Part shown: positions 9,189 through 17,489 of the stretch, piece after piece
Numbering within the stretch: position 1 is the first letter of the stretch
Layout: each line of letters starts with the position of its first letter
Origin: CADCTB01 sp035494015
GTDB taxonomy: Bacteria > Actinomycetota > Acidimicrobiia > Acidimicrobiales > AC-14
Direction of reading: 5' to 3'
Assembly: GCA_035494015.1 (NCBI GenBank)
Contig: DATJHJ010000030.1
Coordinates: forward strand, 1-64,000
Length of the DNA stretch: 64,000 bases
Position numbers and translations under genes: made by a program
The notes under the pieces: generated by a model
What the model saw: only the letters and a program-made list of their open reading frames with translations
What the model was told of the DNA's origin: nothing
The model's database searches: none

Positions 9189-10757
9189 ATGAGGAAGCGG
9201 AACGTCCGGATCGGACTGGTAGCGGCGGCGTTGCTGCTGCAGCTGGTCGGAACGGTCGGTGCGGCGGTCGCACAGGCGGTGCCAGATGTGACGTTCACCT
9301 TCTCCCCGGGCTCCGGCCCGCCGGGGACCAAGATCAACTTCTCCGGCACCGGCTGCACGCACAGCACGGCGACGCCCGCGCCGCCCCAGGACGGCGTCTT
9401 CCTCATCACCCGCGACGGCACCACCGCCCACCCCGTCCCGTTCGTATCCGACGCCAGCGGCAACTTCAGCGGCGTCTACGACACCACCCAGGACGTCCCC
9501 GGCTCGTACACGACCGTGGTGAGCTGCACGTCCACCGGCAAGGGCGGCGTCGGCAGCCCCTTCACCGTCACCGTGCCGGTGATCCCCGGCTCGACGTACA
9601 CCCCGGTCACGCCGGTCCGTGTCCTCGACACCCGCGACGGCACCGGTACCGGCGGCGTGATCAACCCGGTGGGCCAGGCCGGGGTCATCGACCTCAAGGT
9701 CGCCGGCGTCGGTGCCGTTCCGGCCAACGCCACGGCCGTGGCGCTCAACGTGACCGAAACCGGCAGCACGGCGCCCCCGGGCGGCAGCTACGTCACCGTG
9801 TGGCCGACCGGCTCCGCCCAGCCCCTGGCGTCCAACCTCAACTTCTACGCCGGCACGTCGATGCCGAACATGGTCATCTCCCGGGTCGGGACCGACGGCA
9901 AGGTGTCCTTCTACAACAACCTCGGCTCCGTCAACCTCGTGGCCGACCTCCAGGGGTGGTTCGTCCCCGACAACAGCGCCTCCACGTACATCCCGCTCAA
10001 CCCGGCCCGCGTCCTCGACACCAGGGACGGCACGGGCGCACCCGCGGCCCAAGTCGGCCCAGGCGGCGCCGTCGAGCTGAACGTGCTGGGCGCGGGCGGC
10101 GTCCCCACCACCGGCGTGGCCGCCGTGGCCCTGAACGTCACCGTCACCCGTGACAGCGGGCCCGAGAGCTTCCTGACCGTCTGGCCCTCGGGGAGCAGCC
10201 GGCCGCTGGCCTCCAACCTGAACTTCACCAGCGGCCCGCCCGCCACCAACCTGGTCATCGCCCGGGTGGGCGACGGCGGCAAGGTGGCCTTCTTCAACAA
10301 CCTGGGCAGCACCGACGTGATCGCCGACGTGCAGGGCTACTTCGCCGCTCCGGTGGCGTCGGGCACCGCCCTGCCGGGGGGCACCTACATGCCGATCAGC
10401 CCGGTCCGCGTCCTCGACACCCGGGCCGGTGTGGGCACGCCGGGCGGCGCCATCGGCCAGCTCGGCACCCAGGGCGTGATCGACGTGACAGTGGCGGGAG
10501 TCGGCGGGGTCCCCGCGGGGGCGACCTCGGTCGTCCTGAACGTCACCGCCGCCGACTCGCCCGGGCCCGAGAGCTACCTCACCCTCTTCCCCACGGGCAC
10601 CACCCGCCCGGTGGCGTCGAACCTCAACTTCGTCGCCGGCCAGACCATCCCGAACCTGGTGATCGTCCGGCTGAACGGGGGCAAGGTGTCGATCTACAAC
10701 AACCTGGGCTCGACGAACGTGATCGCCGACATCCAGGGCTGGTTCCAGACGAGCTAG
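9189..10757 (+). CDS. Secreted protein with three ~130-residue repeats
   Basis: A 522-residue protein with a signal peptide (RKR then a hydrophobic core ending in AVAQA). An Ig/IPT-like domain follows (FSPGSGPPGTKINFSGTGC). Three homologous units then begin near residues 135, 264 and 397. Each unit opens with TYxPxxPxRVLDTR, has LNVT and PLASNLNF or PVASNLNF, and closes with a VADLQGWF-like strand. Such units are common in secreted actinobacterial proteins and often sit next to hydrolase or adhesion domains; no enzymatic domain is present here. A purine-rich GAGGGAGACGGG precedes the ATG. It is divergent from the YfhO-like gene. Confidence 0.8.
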   Translation: MRKRNVRIGLVAAALLLQLVGTVGAAVAQAVPDVTFTFSPGSGPPGTKINFSGTGCTHSTATPAPPQDGVFLITRDGTTAHPVPFVSDASGNFSGVYDTTQDVPGSYTTVVSCTSTGKGGVGSPFTVTVPVIPGSTYTPVTPVRVLDTRDGTGTGGVINPVGQAGVIDLKVAGVGAVPANATAVALNVTETGSTAPPGGSYVTVWPTGSAQPLASNLNFYAGTSMPNMVISRVGTDGKVSFYNNLGSVNLVADLQGWFVPDNSASTYIPLNPARVLDTRDGTGAPAAQVGPGGAVELNVLGAGGVPTTGVAAVALNVTVTRDSGPESFLTVWPSGSSRPLASNLNFTSGPPATNLVIARVGDGGKVAFFNNLGSTDVIADVQGYFAAPVASGTALPGGTYMPISPVRVLDTRAGVGTPGGAIGQLGTQGVIDVTVAGVGGVPAGATSVVLNVTAADSPGPESYLTLFPTGTTRPVASNLNFVAGQTIPNLVIVRLNGGKVSIYNNLGSTNVIADIQGWFQTS

Positions 10758-10762
10758 TGCCC

Positions 10763-10810
10763 CATCGAGCCGCCGCCCGCCCCTGTTACGGGGCCGGCGG
10801 CGGCTCGATG
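10763..10810. terminator. 15-bp perfect hairpin between convergent genes
   Basis: The arms CATCGAGCCGCCGCC (10763-10777) and its exact reverse complement (10796-10810) enclose an 18-nt loop. The hairpin lies at the junction of two convergent genes and overlaps the last codons of the aldehyde dehydrogenase. No T-tract follows on either strand, so it would be an actinobacterial-style terminator or transcript-end protector serving both directions. Confidence 0.6.
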
Positions 10811-12156
10811 TGCACCACCCGGACCCGCGTGAGCTCGTCCAGCAGCTCGGGCCCGTAGCCGAACCCCTCCCCGGACGCGCCGTGGGGCGACGCCGCCCCG
10901 CCGGGGGCCCCGCCGAACGCGGCGTTGACCTTCACCGTGCCCACCGCCAGCTCGCGCACCGCCCGCTGGGCGTGGCCCATGTCGGGCGTGAGCACCACGG
11001 CCGCCAGCCCGTACCTGGTGCTACCGGCCAGGGCCAGGGCCTCCTCGAAGGACGCCACCACCTGGACGGCGGCCACCGGCCCGAACGTCTCGTCCTCGAC
11101 CACCGCCATCCCCTGCCGCACCCCGGTGAGCACGGTCGGCGGGTAGAACGACCCTGGCCCCTCGACCGGCGCCCCGCCGCAGCGCAGCTCGGCGCCCGCC
11201 TCGACCGCGGCCCGCACATGGCCGTCGACCACCGCCCGCTGACGATCGTCGACCAGGGGCCCCATCTCCGTCGCCGGATCGGTCCCCGGCCCGAGCCGGA
11301 GCGACTTGGCCCGGTTCACCAGCTCGTCCACGAAGGCGTCCGCCAGCGAGGCGTGGACGTAGATCCGCTCCACCGAGGTGCAGATCTGGCCGGCGTTGGC
11401 GAAGCAGCCGACGGCCGCCTGCTCGGCGGCCCAGGCCGGGTCGACGCCGGCGTCGATGATCATCGGGTCCTTGCCGCCGAGCTCGAGGACCGCCTTGGCG
11501 CCGCGAGCAGCGCAGGCGGCGGCGACGGACCGGCCGGTGGCCACCGAGCCCACGTGGACCACGATGTCGACGCCGGCGTGCGCGGCGAGGGAGGCACCCA
11601 GGGCGCCGTCGCCCACGGCGAGCTGCAGGACACCCTCGGGTAGCTCGGCGTTCAGCAGCCGTAGCACCTCGGCGGTGGCCAAGGGCGTCCGCTCGCTCGG
11701 CTTGCAGATCACCGTGTTGCCGACCACGAGGTTGGCGGCGATCTGGGCGCAGGCGATGGCCACCGGGTCGTTCCATGGCAGGCACAGGGCCGCCACACCC
11801 CGAGGGACCCGGATCATCAGGTCGGTCGCATCCCAGTCCCCCTGCAACGCCCGGCCTCGGTGCAACGGCCCCAGCTCGGCGTACTGCTCGATGGCGGCGA
11901 TACCGGCCTCCACCCCGCCGCGAGAGTCGGCCAGCACCTTGCCGCCCTCGCGGGTCTGCAGCAGGGCGATTTCGGCCGCCGCGGCACGGAGGCGGGCGGC
12001 GCCGGCCTTGAGGGCGCCGGCACGCTCCCCCGCGCCCGTACGCGCCCACGCCGCCTGCGCTCGGCGGGCCACCCGCACCAGCCCGTCGGGTTCGGAGCAG
12101 GGCAACCGCCCGACGACGTCGCCGGTGGCCGGGTCGGTGACTACGAGCTCGTCCAT
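10786..12156 (-). CDS. NAD(P)-dependent aldehyde dehydrogenase
   Basis: A 456-residue ALDH-superfamily enzyme. The general base Glu is in LELGGKDPM, the catalytic Cys in GQICTSVER, and the cofactor-binding region in PWNDPVAIACAQIAANLVVGN and CKPSERTP. It oxidises an aldehyde to the acid; the substrate cannot be named. The usual N of PWN is present and length is slightly short for the family (about 480). A GGGGAAGG stretch lies upstream of the ATG. It stands alone, convergent with the repeat protein and divergent from the transglycosylase. Confidence 0.85.
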   Translation of the reverse strand: MDELVVTDPATGDVVGRLPCSEPDGLVRVARRAQAAWARTGAGERAGALKAGAARLRAAAAEIALLQTREGGKVLADSRGGVEAGIAAIEQYAELGPLHRGRALQGDWDATDLMIRVPRGVAALCLPWNDPVAIACAQIAANLVVGNTVICKPSERTPLATAEVLRLLNAELPEGVLQLAVGDGALGASLAAHAGVDIVVHVGSVATGRSVAAACAARGAKAVLELGGKDPMIIDAGVDPAWAAEQAAVGCFANAGQICTSVERIYVHASLADAFVDELVNRAKSLRLGPGTDPATEMGPLVDDRQRAVVDGHVRAAVEAGAELRCGGAPVEGPGSFYPPTVLTGVRQGMAVVEDETFGPVAAVQVVASFEEALALAGSTRYGLAAVVLTPDMGHAQRAVRELAVGTVKVNAAFGGAPGGAASPHGASGEGFGYGPELLDELTRVRVVHIEPPPAP

Positions 12157-12482
12157 GACCCCTGCCTTCCCCCGAGCGGCCGGTTTGACCCGCCGCGCCC
12201 GCTATGGCCTAGGGTTACCCCGTCGTCGTACCCGAGCACGACGGGCCGGTGCACACCACCGAGCCCACCCTGCGCCCCCGTTGCGGGTGCCGGCGTGCCT
12301 CAGAAAGGAGACGGCTGCTGAGAGCCCTCCGGTTGGGCAACCTGATCTCGTGGTCGGCGGTCGAGAACCTCTTCACTGGCGTCCCGACCGAGCCGGAAGG
12401 ATCGCAGTGTCACCGTCCGCAAGGATCCCAGGTTGACCGAGCGGATGGCGCGGCGTCGCCCGGGAACCCGTTCTGGGCTCGC
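12157..12482. promoter_or_regulatory. Divergent intergenic region, possible promoter
   Basis: This 326-bp stretch lies between the divergent aldehyde dehydrogenase and transglycosylase genes. On the plus strand TTGACC (12185-12190) and TAGGGT (12210-12215) could be a promoter, though the 19-bp spacer is long. The rest is open in the transglycosylase frame but reads as low-quality protein, so it is treated as leader. No riboswitch consensus was recognised. Confidence 0.3.
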
Positions 12483-13016
12483 ATGGGCGCCGAGATCACC
12501 CGCCAGCCGGTCCGGGTGTTCGCCGCCTGCCTGGTGACGGTCCTCGCCCCGGCCGTCGTCGCCAGCGCCAGCAGCGCGGACGCCCCCAAGCCGGCCGTCC
12601 AGCCTGCGCCGGCTCCGGCCGCTGCTGCCGGTCCGGCCCAGCCCGGGGACACGGCCAGCTGGCTCGCCGTGGCCCGGGAGGCGGCCGGTGCCTGCCCCGG
12701 CCTGCCACCGGCCGTCCTCGTCGCCGTGGGGCAGGTCGAGACCGGGCTGGGCGCGCTGTCGACCACCTCGACGGCCGGCGCCGTCGGGCCCATGCAGTTC
12801 CTCCCGTCGACGTGGGCCGCCTACGGGGTCGACGGTGACGGTGACGGGGTGGCCGATCCCACCGACCCCTCCGACGCCCTGGCCGGCGCAACCCGGCTGC
12901 TGTGCGCCAACGGCGGCGCCGACAGCGACCGGCTGGCCTCGGCGCTGTGGAACTACAACCACTCGGACGACTACGTCCGCCTGGTCCTGGCCGTCGCCCG
13001 CTTCCTGCCGGGCTAG
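12483..13016 (+). CDS. Secreted lytic transglycosylase-like protein
   Basis: A 177-residue protein. A signal sequence (VFAACLVTVLAPAVVASASS) and an Ala/Pro linker precede a lysozyme-fold domain. The likely catalytic Glu is in VAVGQVETGLG, followed by GAVGPMQFLPSTW, DGDGDGVADPTDPSDA and a final WNYNHSDDYV. This pattern matches SLT/MltB-like enzymes that cleave peptidoglycan between MurNAc and GlcNAc. The reading frame extends upstream, but the ATG at 12483 is the first start placed sensibly before the signal peptide. Its stop shares CTAG with the convergent gene's stop. Confidence 0.78.
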   Translation: MGAEITRQPVRVFAACLVTVLAPAVVASASSADAPKPAVQPAPAPAAAAGPAQPGDTASWLAVAREAAGACPGLPPAVLVAVGQVETGLGALSTTSTAGAVGPMQFLPSTWAAYGVDGDGDGVADPTDPSDALAGATRLLCANGGADSDRLASALWNYNHSDDYVRLVLAVARFLPG

Positions 13017-13762
13017 GACGCGATGCGGGCCCGGTACCGGCGGCGGCGACCCAGCACGAAATCCCGGATCCCCCAGAGCGTGACCAGGGCGAGGGCCTCG
13101 ACGATGATGCGGCTGGAGATCTTCGAGCTCCCCCGCTCACGGTCGACGAACTCGATGGGGATCTCGACGATCGAGGCCCCCCGGCAGAACAGGCGGTACA
13201 CCATCTCGATGTTCGAGCCGTAGCCGTCGGCGCGTGAGGCGTCATAGGCGATCCCCCGCAACGCCTCGGCCCGGTAGGCGCGAAAGCCGGTGGTGGCGTC
13301 GTGCAGCGGCAGGCCCAGGATGAACGAGGCGTACCGGTTCCCCCATCGGGAGAGGAGCCGGCGGTGCAGGGGCCAGTCGGGCGTTGAGCCGCCGGGCACG
13401 TACCGCGAGCCGACGGCCAGGTCGGCGCCGTCGTCGACCGCGGCCAGCAGATCCGGGAGCCGCTTGGGGTCATGGGACAGGTCGCTGTCCATGTAGGCGA
13501 TGATGTCGTAACCGCGCGCCAGCCCCTCGATGCCACCGGCGCGGTAGGCGCTGCCCAGGCCCTGCTTGCCCGGCCGGATCAGCACGTCGACCCCGCCCAG
13601 CTCGTGGCCGACGTCCTTGGCCACCTCGGCGGTGCCGTCCGGGCTCGAGTCGTCGACAACGAGCACGTCCGCCTCGGGCGCCGCGGCCCGCAGTCGCCGG
13701 AGCACGTCGGCGACGTTCTCCGCCTCCTGGTACGTGGGCATGACGACGAGCGCCCGTGACAC
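13013..13762 (-). CDS. Polyprenyl-phosphate sugar transferase (DPM1/Ppm1-like GT2)
   Basis: A 249-residue family 2 glycosyltransferase with VVMPTYQEAENV, VDDSSPDGT, the metal site YMDSDLSHDP, and late motifs TTGFRAYR and ERGSSKIS. These are the hallmarks of dolichol- or polyprenyl-phosphate mannose synthases, which make lipid-linked mannose for GT-C enzymes in the membrane. A C-terminal basic tail follows a single hydrophobic stretch; there is no multi-span domain. The start is GTG at 13762, 24 bp after the DUF2142 gene, so they are probably co-transcribed. Confidence 0.85.
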   Translation of the reverse strand: MSRALVVMPTYQEAENVADVLRRLRAAAPEADVLVVDDSSPDGTAEVAKDVGHELGGVDVLIRPGKQGLGSAYRAGGIEGLARGYDIIAYMDSDLSHDPKRLPDLLAAVDDGADLAVGSRYVPGGSTPDWPLHRRLLSRWGNRYASFILGLPLHDATTGFRAYRAEALRGIAYDASRADGYGSNIEMVYRLFCRGASIVEIPIEFVDRERGSSKISSRIIVEALALVTLWGIRDFVLGRRRRYRARIAS

Positions 13763-13786
13763 GTGCCTACGCCTCCCGTCCCGCCT

Positions 13787-15331
13787 TCACGCCGAGGAAG
13801 CGTACACGGCGTCCTCGGACGGGCGTGGGGACGCGAGCCACGATGCGGCCAGGCCGGCGAGCACCCCGAGGCCCACCACCGCGCCCCACAGGAACCACGT
13901 CCCCGGCGGGGACCAGCGGGAGTGGCCGAGGAACCAAACCGGGCCGCTCGTGCCGACCGCGTAGCGGCGGGCGTTGGCGTACCAGCCTGTGGCGTGCACG
14001 GCGAGCGCGGGGACGGCCAGCACAGGCAGCATCCTCGACAACCGTTTCCCTCGCTTGGCTCGGGCCCCGTCGGCGACGATCTCGCCGGCCAGCAGCGGCA
14101 GGACGGCGGCGAAGGCCAGGACGTGCCGACCCTGGATCTCGAACCCGTTCTGGCGCAGGAGCCCGGCCGAGATCAGCACGATCAGAAGGAGCACGACCAC
14201 CGGTACCACGGCGAGCAGGATCCGGCCCCGCCCGCCACCGAGCGTGGCGGCCAGGGCCACGAGCGCCACCAGCATCGCCGCCCACACCCAGTACGCGAGG
14301 GACGGCATGAGGGTGTCGAGCCAGCCGAACAGCCCCACCAGGTCCCGCAGGGTCTCGGGCAGGCTGCGCAGGGTAACCGGCACCTCGTGCCAGAAGTAAC
14401 TCCCGTCGACGGCGATCCCGGGCTGGAAGGACCGCTCCCAGAGGATGGTCGACACCGTGCCGAGGAAGATGACGGCGGCGGCGATCGCCGCGTACGCCGG
14501 CCGCTCGCGCACGGCGCGCCAGCACGCGCGCCAGCCCCGGTAGGCGACCACGATGCCGACCATGAGGAGGATCCACACCGGGCCGAGCGACCGGCTCAGC
14601 GCCAGGACCACGCCCGACGCCGCCGCCGCCGTCCAGGCCATGCCCCGCCGGTCGCCGCCACCGATGCGCAGGACGGCGGAGAAAAAGCAGATCCCGGCGC
14701 CGATCTCGGGACCGCTCGGTGACAGGACCGACCCGGTGAAGACGACCATGGGCGTCACCGCGACCAGCAGCCCCAGCAGCCGGACTGGCGATCCACCCGG
14801 CGGCCACAGGAGGGCGGCGGTCGTCGCCAGAAGGGCCAGCATCACCGCCGCGTTCACCAGCCGTCCCAGGCGCAGGGCGCTCTCCGGCCGGTGGCCGCGC
14901 AGGGCCGCCAGCCCGGGCAGCAGGTAGAGCGCGGGCTCGACCGTCCCGACCGTCGTCGTGGCGTCGACCGCCGTCTTGGGCGGCGTCTGGCCGAGGAGGC
15001 AGGAGGCATCCTCCTTCGAGTTGAAGGCGTCGCACCCCCATTCGATGGGAGCCAGCCCGGCGGGGACGGTGACGATCCGTGCCCCCTTCTTGAGCCACAG
15101 GTCGGCCAGCGCCGGCGCCCCGGCGTCCTTCGGCAGCGATTTTGGCTGGCCCACCAGCGCGGGGTTCGGCCGGCCGTGCAGGTCACCCGACGCCACGGCC
15201 ATAGCCCGCAGGTAGTGGTCGCCCTCGTCAGGCGCGGCCCCGGGCGGGTTGCCGAACACCCAGGCCAGGGCGACCAGGGCGTAACAAGTGGCGAACAGGG
15301 CCAGCGCCAGCCGTCGCCGGTCGACCCTCAG
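13787..15331 (-). CDS. DUF2142 family membrane protein, probable CTG start
   Basis: A multi-pass protein of about 514 residues. The motif NPPGAAPDEGDHYLRA after the first helix is typical of DUF2142 proteins, which resemble GT-C glycosyltransferases. About ten hydrophobic segments follow. The first conventional start is GTG at 15259, which would cut the first membrane helix in half. The frame stays open for 24 more codons encoding LALALFATCYALVALAW and reaches a CTG (15331-15329) that overlaps the glsB stop as CTGA. Overlapping start-stop junctions are the rule in this window, so the CTG is the likelier start. Confidence 0.7.
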   Translation of the reverse strand: MRVDRRRLALALFATCYALVALAWVFGNPPGAAPDEGDHYLRAMAVASGDLHGRPNPALVGQPKSLPKDAGAPALADLWLKKGARIVTVPAGLAPIEWGCDAFNSKEDASCLLGQTPPKTAVDATTTVGTVEPALYLLPGLAALRGHRPESALRLGRLVNAAVMLALLATTAALLWPPGGSPVRLLGLLVAVTPMVVFTGSVLSPSGPEIGAGICFFSAVLRIGGGDRRGMAWTAAAASGVVLALSRSLGPVWILLMVGIVVAYRGWRACWRAVRERPAYAAIAAAVIFLGTVSTILWERSFQPGIAVDGSYFWHEVPVTLRSLPETLRDLVGLFGWLDTLMPSLAYWVWAAMLVALVALAATLGGGRGRILLAVVPVVVLLLIVLISAGLLRQNGFEIQGRHVLAFAAVLPLLAGEIVADGARAKRGKRLSRMLPVLAVPALAVHATGWYANARRYAVGTSGPVWFLGHSRWSPPGTWFLWGAVVGLGVLAGLAASWLASPRPSEDAVYASSA

Positions 15332-15585
15332 CTCCGACCCCGACCTTCGAGGGCCCCGAGCACGAGCAGCAGGAGGGTGGCCCCGAGGGCGGCCAGCAGG
15401 ACCGATCGCAGGCCGAACCGGGTGATGCCGCTGTAGCCCGCAGCCCGGGCCAGCCCGCCGCCGATGAGCGCCCCCGCCACCCCGACGGCGATCTTGGTCA
15501 GGAAGCCCTCACGGGGACGGTGGGAGACGATCCCGCCGATCCACGCTGCCAGCAGGCCGATGACGATCCAGGAGAGGAGGCCCAT
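15328..15585 (-). CDS. GlsB/YeaQ/YmgE-family small membrane protein
   Basis: An 85-residue protein with three hydrophobic segments: LLSWIVIGLLAAWIGGIV, IAVGVAGALIGGGLA and VLLAALGATLLLLVLGAL. The GxxxG-rich middle helix and overall size fit the GlsB/YeaQ/YmgE (transglycosylase-associated) family, found in stress responses; its biochemical role is unknown. A TACGGT hexamer 8 nt before the ATG could be the -10 of a leaderless transcript. Confidence 0.85.
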   Translation of the reverse strand: MGLLSWIVIGLLAAWIGGIVSHRPREGFLTKIAVGVAGALIGGGLARAAGYSGITRFGLRSVLLAALGATLLLLVLGALEGRGRS

Positions 15586-15609
15586 CAGCAGGAACCGTAG
15601 GCGCGCCGC

Positions 15610-16188
15610 TCACGCCCGTGTCGGCTCCCACGGCTGCAGCCACGGGGTGGCGGGCCAACCCTCGGCCGCGGCCATCAGCGACATGGCGCTGGCGCCATCG
15701 ACCGCCTCCCGGATGATGTCGGCGTGGCCGGCATGCCGGGCCGTCTCCTCGATGAGGTGCAGGAGCACCCACCGGACCGACCAGGCGTCGACGTCCTGGG
15801 GGAACCAGGGCACGCCCTTGGGCACGGGGACGGGCCGGCCGAGATCCTCGATGCCGGCCACCGCCTCCTCGGTCTCCCGGGCCACCTCGTCGTAGAGCGC
15901 GAGCACGCCGGTCAGGGTCTCGTCGGGGCCGAGCCGGAAGTTGGCCATGTACTCCTCGGCACCCCCGCCCTCAGCCGGGCGTTGCCGCATGATGTCGATC
16001 CAGCCCCGCTCCGTGGTCGCAGTGTGCTTGATGAGGCCGCCGACGCTGAGGGCGCTGGCCGCCGGGACGGCGCGGGCCTGGTCGTCGGTGAGGCCGTGAC
16101 CGGCGAGGCGCAGGACGTAGCGCTGCTGGGCCAAGAACGCGAGCAGCCCCTGGCGCTCGTCGTCGACGGGGGAGACGTTGCCGGGCAT
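15610..16188 (-). CDS. DinB-family protein
   Basis: A 192-residue four-helix-bundle protein of the DinB/YfiT group. The metal-binding histidines expected of the fold are seen in LIKHTATTERGWI and in the HLIEETARHAGHAD helix. Members include thiol-S-transferases, but most are uncharacterised. A clear GGAGG lies 6 nt before the ATG. A paralogue with the same HLIEETARHAGHAD helix is at 58051-58518. Confidence 0.82.
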   Translation of the reverse strand: MPGNVSPVDDERQGLLAFLAQQRYVLRLAGHGLTDDQARAVPAASALSVGGLIKHTATTERGWIDIMRQRPAEGGGAEEYMANFRLGPDETLTGVLALYDEVARETEEAVAGIEDLGRPVPVPKGVPWFPQDVDAWSVRWVLLHLIEETARHAGHADIIREAVDGASAMSLMAAAEGWPATPWLQPWEPTRA

Positions 16189-16296
16189 CGGGACCTCCAG
16201 GGATCAAGGCGGCCGAAGTGCCGGGGCGCTCACCGGCGGCGACGGCGGGCCCCGCTGCGCGGCCGTACGACCGCCGGCGATCGAATGGGCCGTCGC

Positions 16297-16473
16297 TCAG
16301 GCCTGAGCGTCCGCCAACTCCCGCAGCCGCCGCTCGAGCGCCGCCCGCTGGACCTCGAGCTGGGCGATCTTCGCCGCCGCAGCCGATGGCGGCCGGACGC
16401 AGCACCCGCAGCCGGCGTCGTCCGCGTCCCCCTCGCTGGCCGCCTCTGGCGCCATCTGCAGGGTGTCCGTCAT
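16297..16473 (-). CDS. 58-residue protein with CxCC motif and short coiled coil
   Basis: A small gene below the usual ORF size cut-off. It starts with ATG at 16473, preceded by AGGAGG with 8 nt spacing, and ends at TGA 16297. The protein begins MTDTLQMAPEA, has an acidic patch (EGDADDAG), then CGCCVRPP, then an amphipathic helix (KIAQLEVQRAALERRLREL). The Cys cluster could bind a metal or form disulfides; no family is recognised. It is divergent from cofD, the position held by whiB2 beside fbiA in mycobacteria, but lacks the WhiB cysteine pattern. Confidence 0.65.
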   Translation of the reverse strand: MTDTLQMAPEAASEGDADDAGCGCCVRPPSAAAAKIAQLEVQRAALERRLRELADAQA

Positions 16474-16561
16474 GTCCAGGTCCTCCTCGTCGTCAACGGG
16501 TGGTCGCCTGGTGTCAGGTTACGCCGCCGCCGGGGCGCGAGCGCTCGGGCATGATGCCCTC

Positions 16562-17485
16562 ATGGTCATCACCGCCTTGTGCGGCGGCGTCGGTGCCGCT
16601 CGGTTCCTGCAAGGCCTCGTCCAGGTCGTCGACCCCGGCTCGGTGGCGGCCGTCGTCAACACGGGCGACGACGTGGTCCTCCATGGCCTCCACGTCAGCC
16701 CGGACCTCGACACGGTGACCTACACGCTGGCCGGGGCGGTCAGCGCCGAGCGGGGCTGGGGCCTGGAGGGCGAGACGTGGGCGGCCATGGAGGCCCTGGC
16801 CCGCTACCGGTCGCCGCTGGCCTGGTTCAACCTGGGCGACCGCGACCTCGCCACGCACCTCTTCCGCACCCAGCGGCTGCGGGACGGGGCGACCCTCTCC
16901 GCCGTGACCGCCGAAATCGCCCGCGCCTGGGACGTCGGCGTCACCGTCCTGCCCGTCACCGACGACCGGGTCGAGACGCGGATGGACGTCGTCGGGGAGG
17001 GCGAGATCGGCTTCCAGGAGTACTTCGTCGGCCGCCGCCACAGTGTGCCCGTTCGGGCCGTCCGCTTCGACGGTGCGGAGTCGGCACGGCCCGGGCCCGG
17101 CGTGCTCGACGCCCTGGGCGTGGCCGAGCGGGTGGTCATCTGCCCGTCGAACCCCATCGTGTCGATCGGTCCCGTGCTGGCCGTCCCCGGGGTTCGCTCC
17201 GCCGTCGAGGCGGCCCGGGACCGGGTGGTGGCCGTCTCCCCCATCGTGGCCGGGGCGGCCCTCAAGGGCCCGGCCGACCGCCTGCTGGGCGAGCTGGGCC
17301 ACGAGGTGTCGGTCGTCGGCGTGGCCCGCCTCTACGCCCCGCTGGCGGCGACCCTGGTGGTCGACGACGCCGACGGGCCCTTGGCCGCCGCCGTCGAGGC
17401 CGAGGGGATGCGCTGTGTGGTCGCCCCCACGATCATGCGGGGGGGGGCGGAGGCGGCGGCCCTGGCCCGGGTCGTCCTGTCGTGA
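16562..17485 (+). CDS. cofD: 2-phospho-L-lactate transferase, coenzyme F420 synthesis
   Basis: A 307-residue CofD/FbiA protein. It opens ITALCGGVGAARFLQGL, then has VVNTGDDVVLHGLHVSPDLDTV, FNLGDRDLATHLFRT, VTDDRVETRM and ICPSNPIVSI, all family motifs. It joins the phosphoenolpyruvyl or phospholactyl donor to deazaflavin Fo to make (dehydro)F420-0. The ATG at 16562 has a CATGAT hexamer 6 nt upstream and no Shine-Dalgarno, suggesting a leaderless mRNA; the longer open frame upstream is unlike the family. It is followed 4 bp later by cofE. Confidence 0.95.
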   Translation: MVITALCGGVGAARFLQGLVQVVDPGSVAAVVNTGDDVVLHGLHVSPDLDTVTYTLAGAVSAERGWGLEGETWAAMEALARYRSPLAWFNLGDRDLATHLFRTQRLRDGATLSAVTAEIARAWDVGVTVLPVTDDRVETRMDVVGEGEIGFQEYFVGRRHSVPVRAVRFDGAESARPGPGVLDALGVAERVVICPSNPIVSIGPVLAVPGVRSAVEAARDRVVAVSPIVAGAALKGPADRLLGELGHEVSVVGVARLYAPLAATLVVDDADGPLAAAVEAEGMRCVVAPTIMRGGAEAAALARVVLS

Positions 17486-17489
17486 AGTC

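Noticed and set aside
1706..9192. Long plus-strand open frames opposite the export genes (for example 1706-4093 and 6397-9192)
   Set aside because: They are antisense shadows of GC-rich genes, with His/Gly/Pro/Val-biased translation and no domains; the minus-strand proteins are clearly real.
12157..12482. Possible riboswitch upstream of the transglycosylase gene
   Set aside because: Cell-wall hydrolase genes in actinobacteria can have c-di-AMP riboswitches, but I could not match the conserved segments here.
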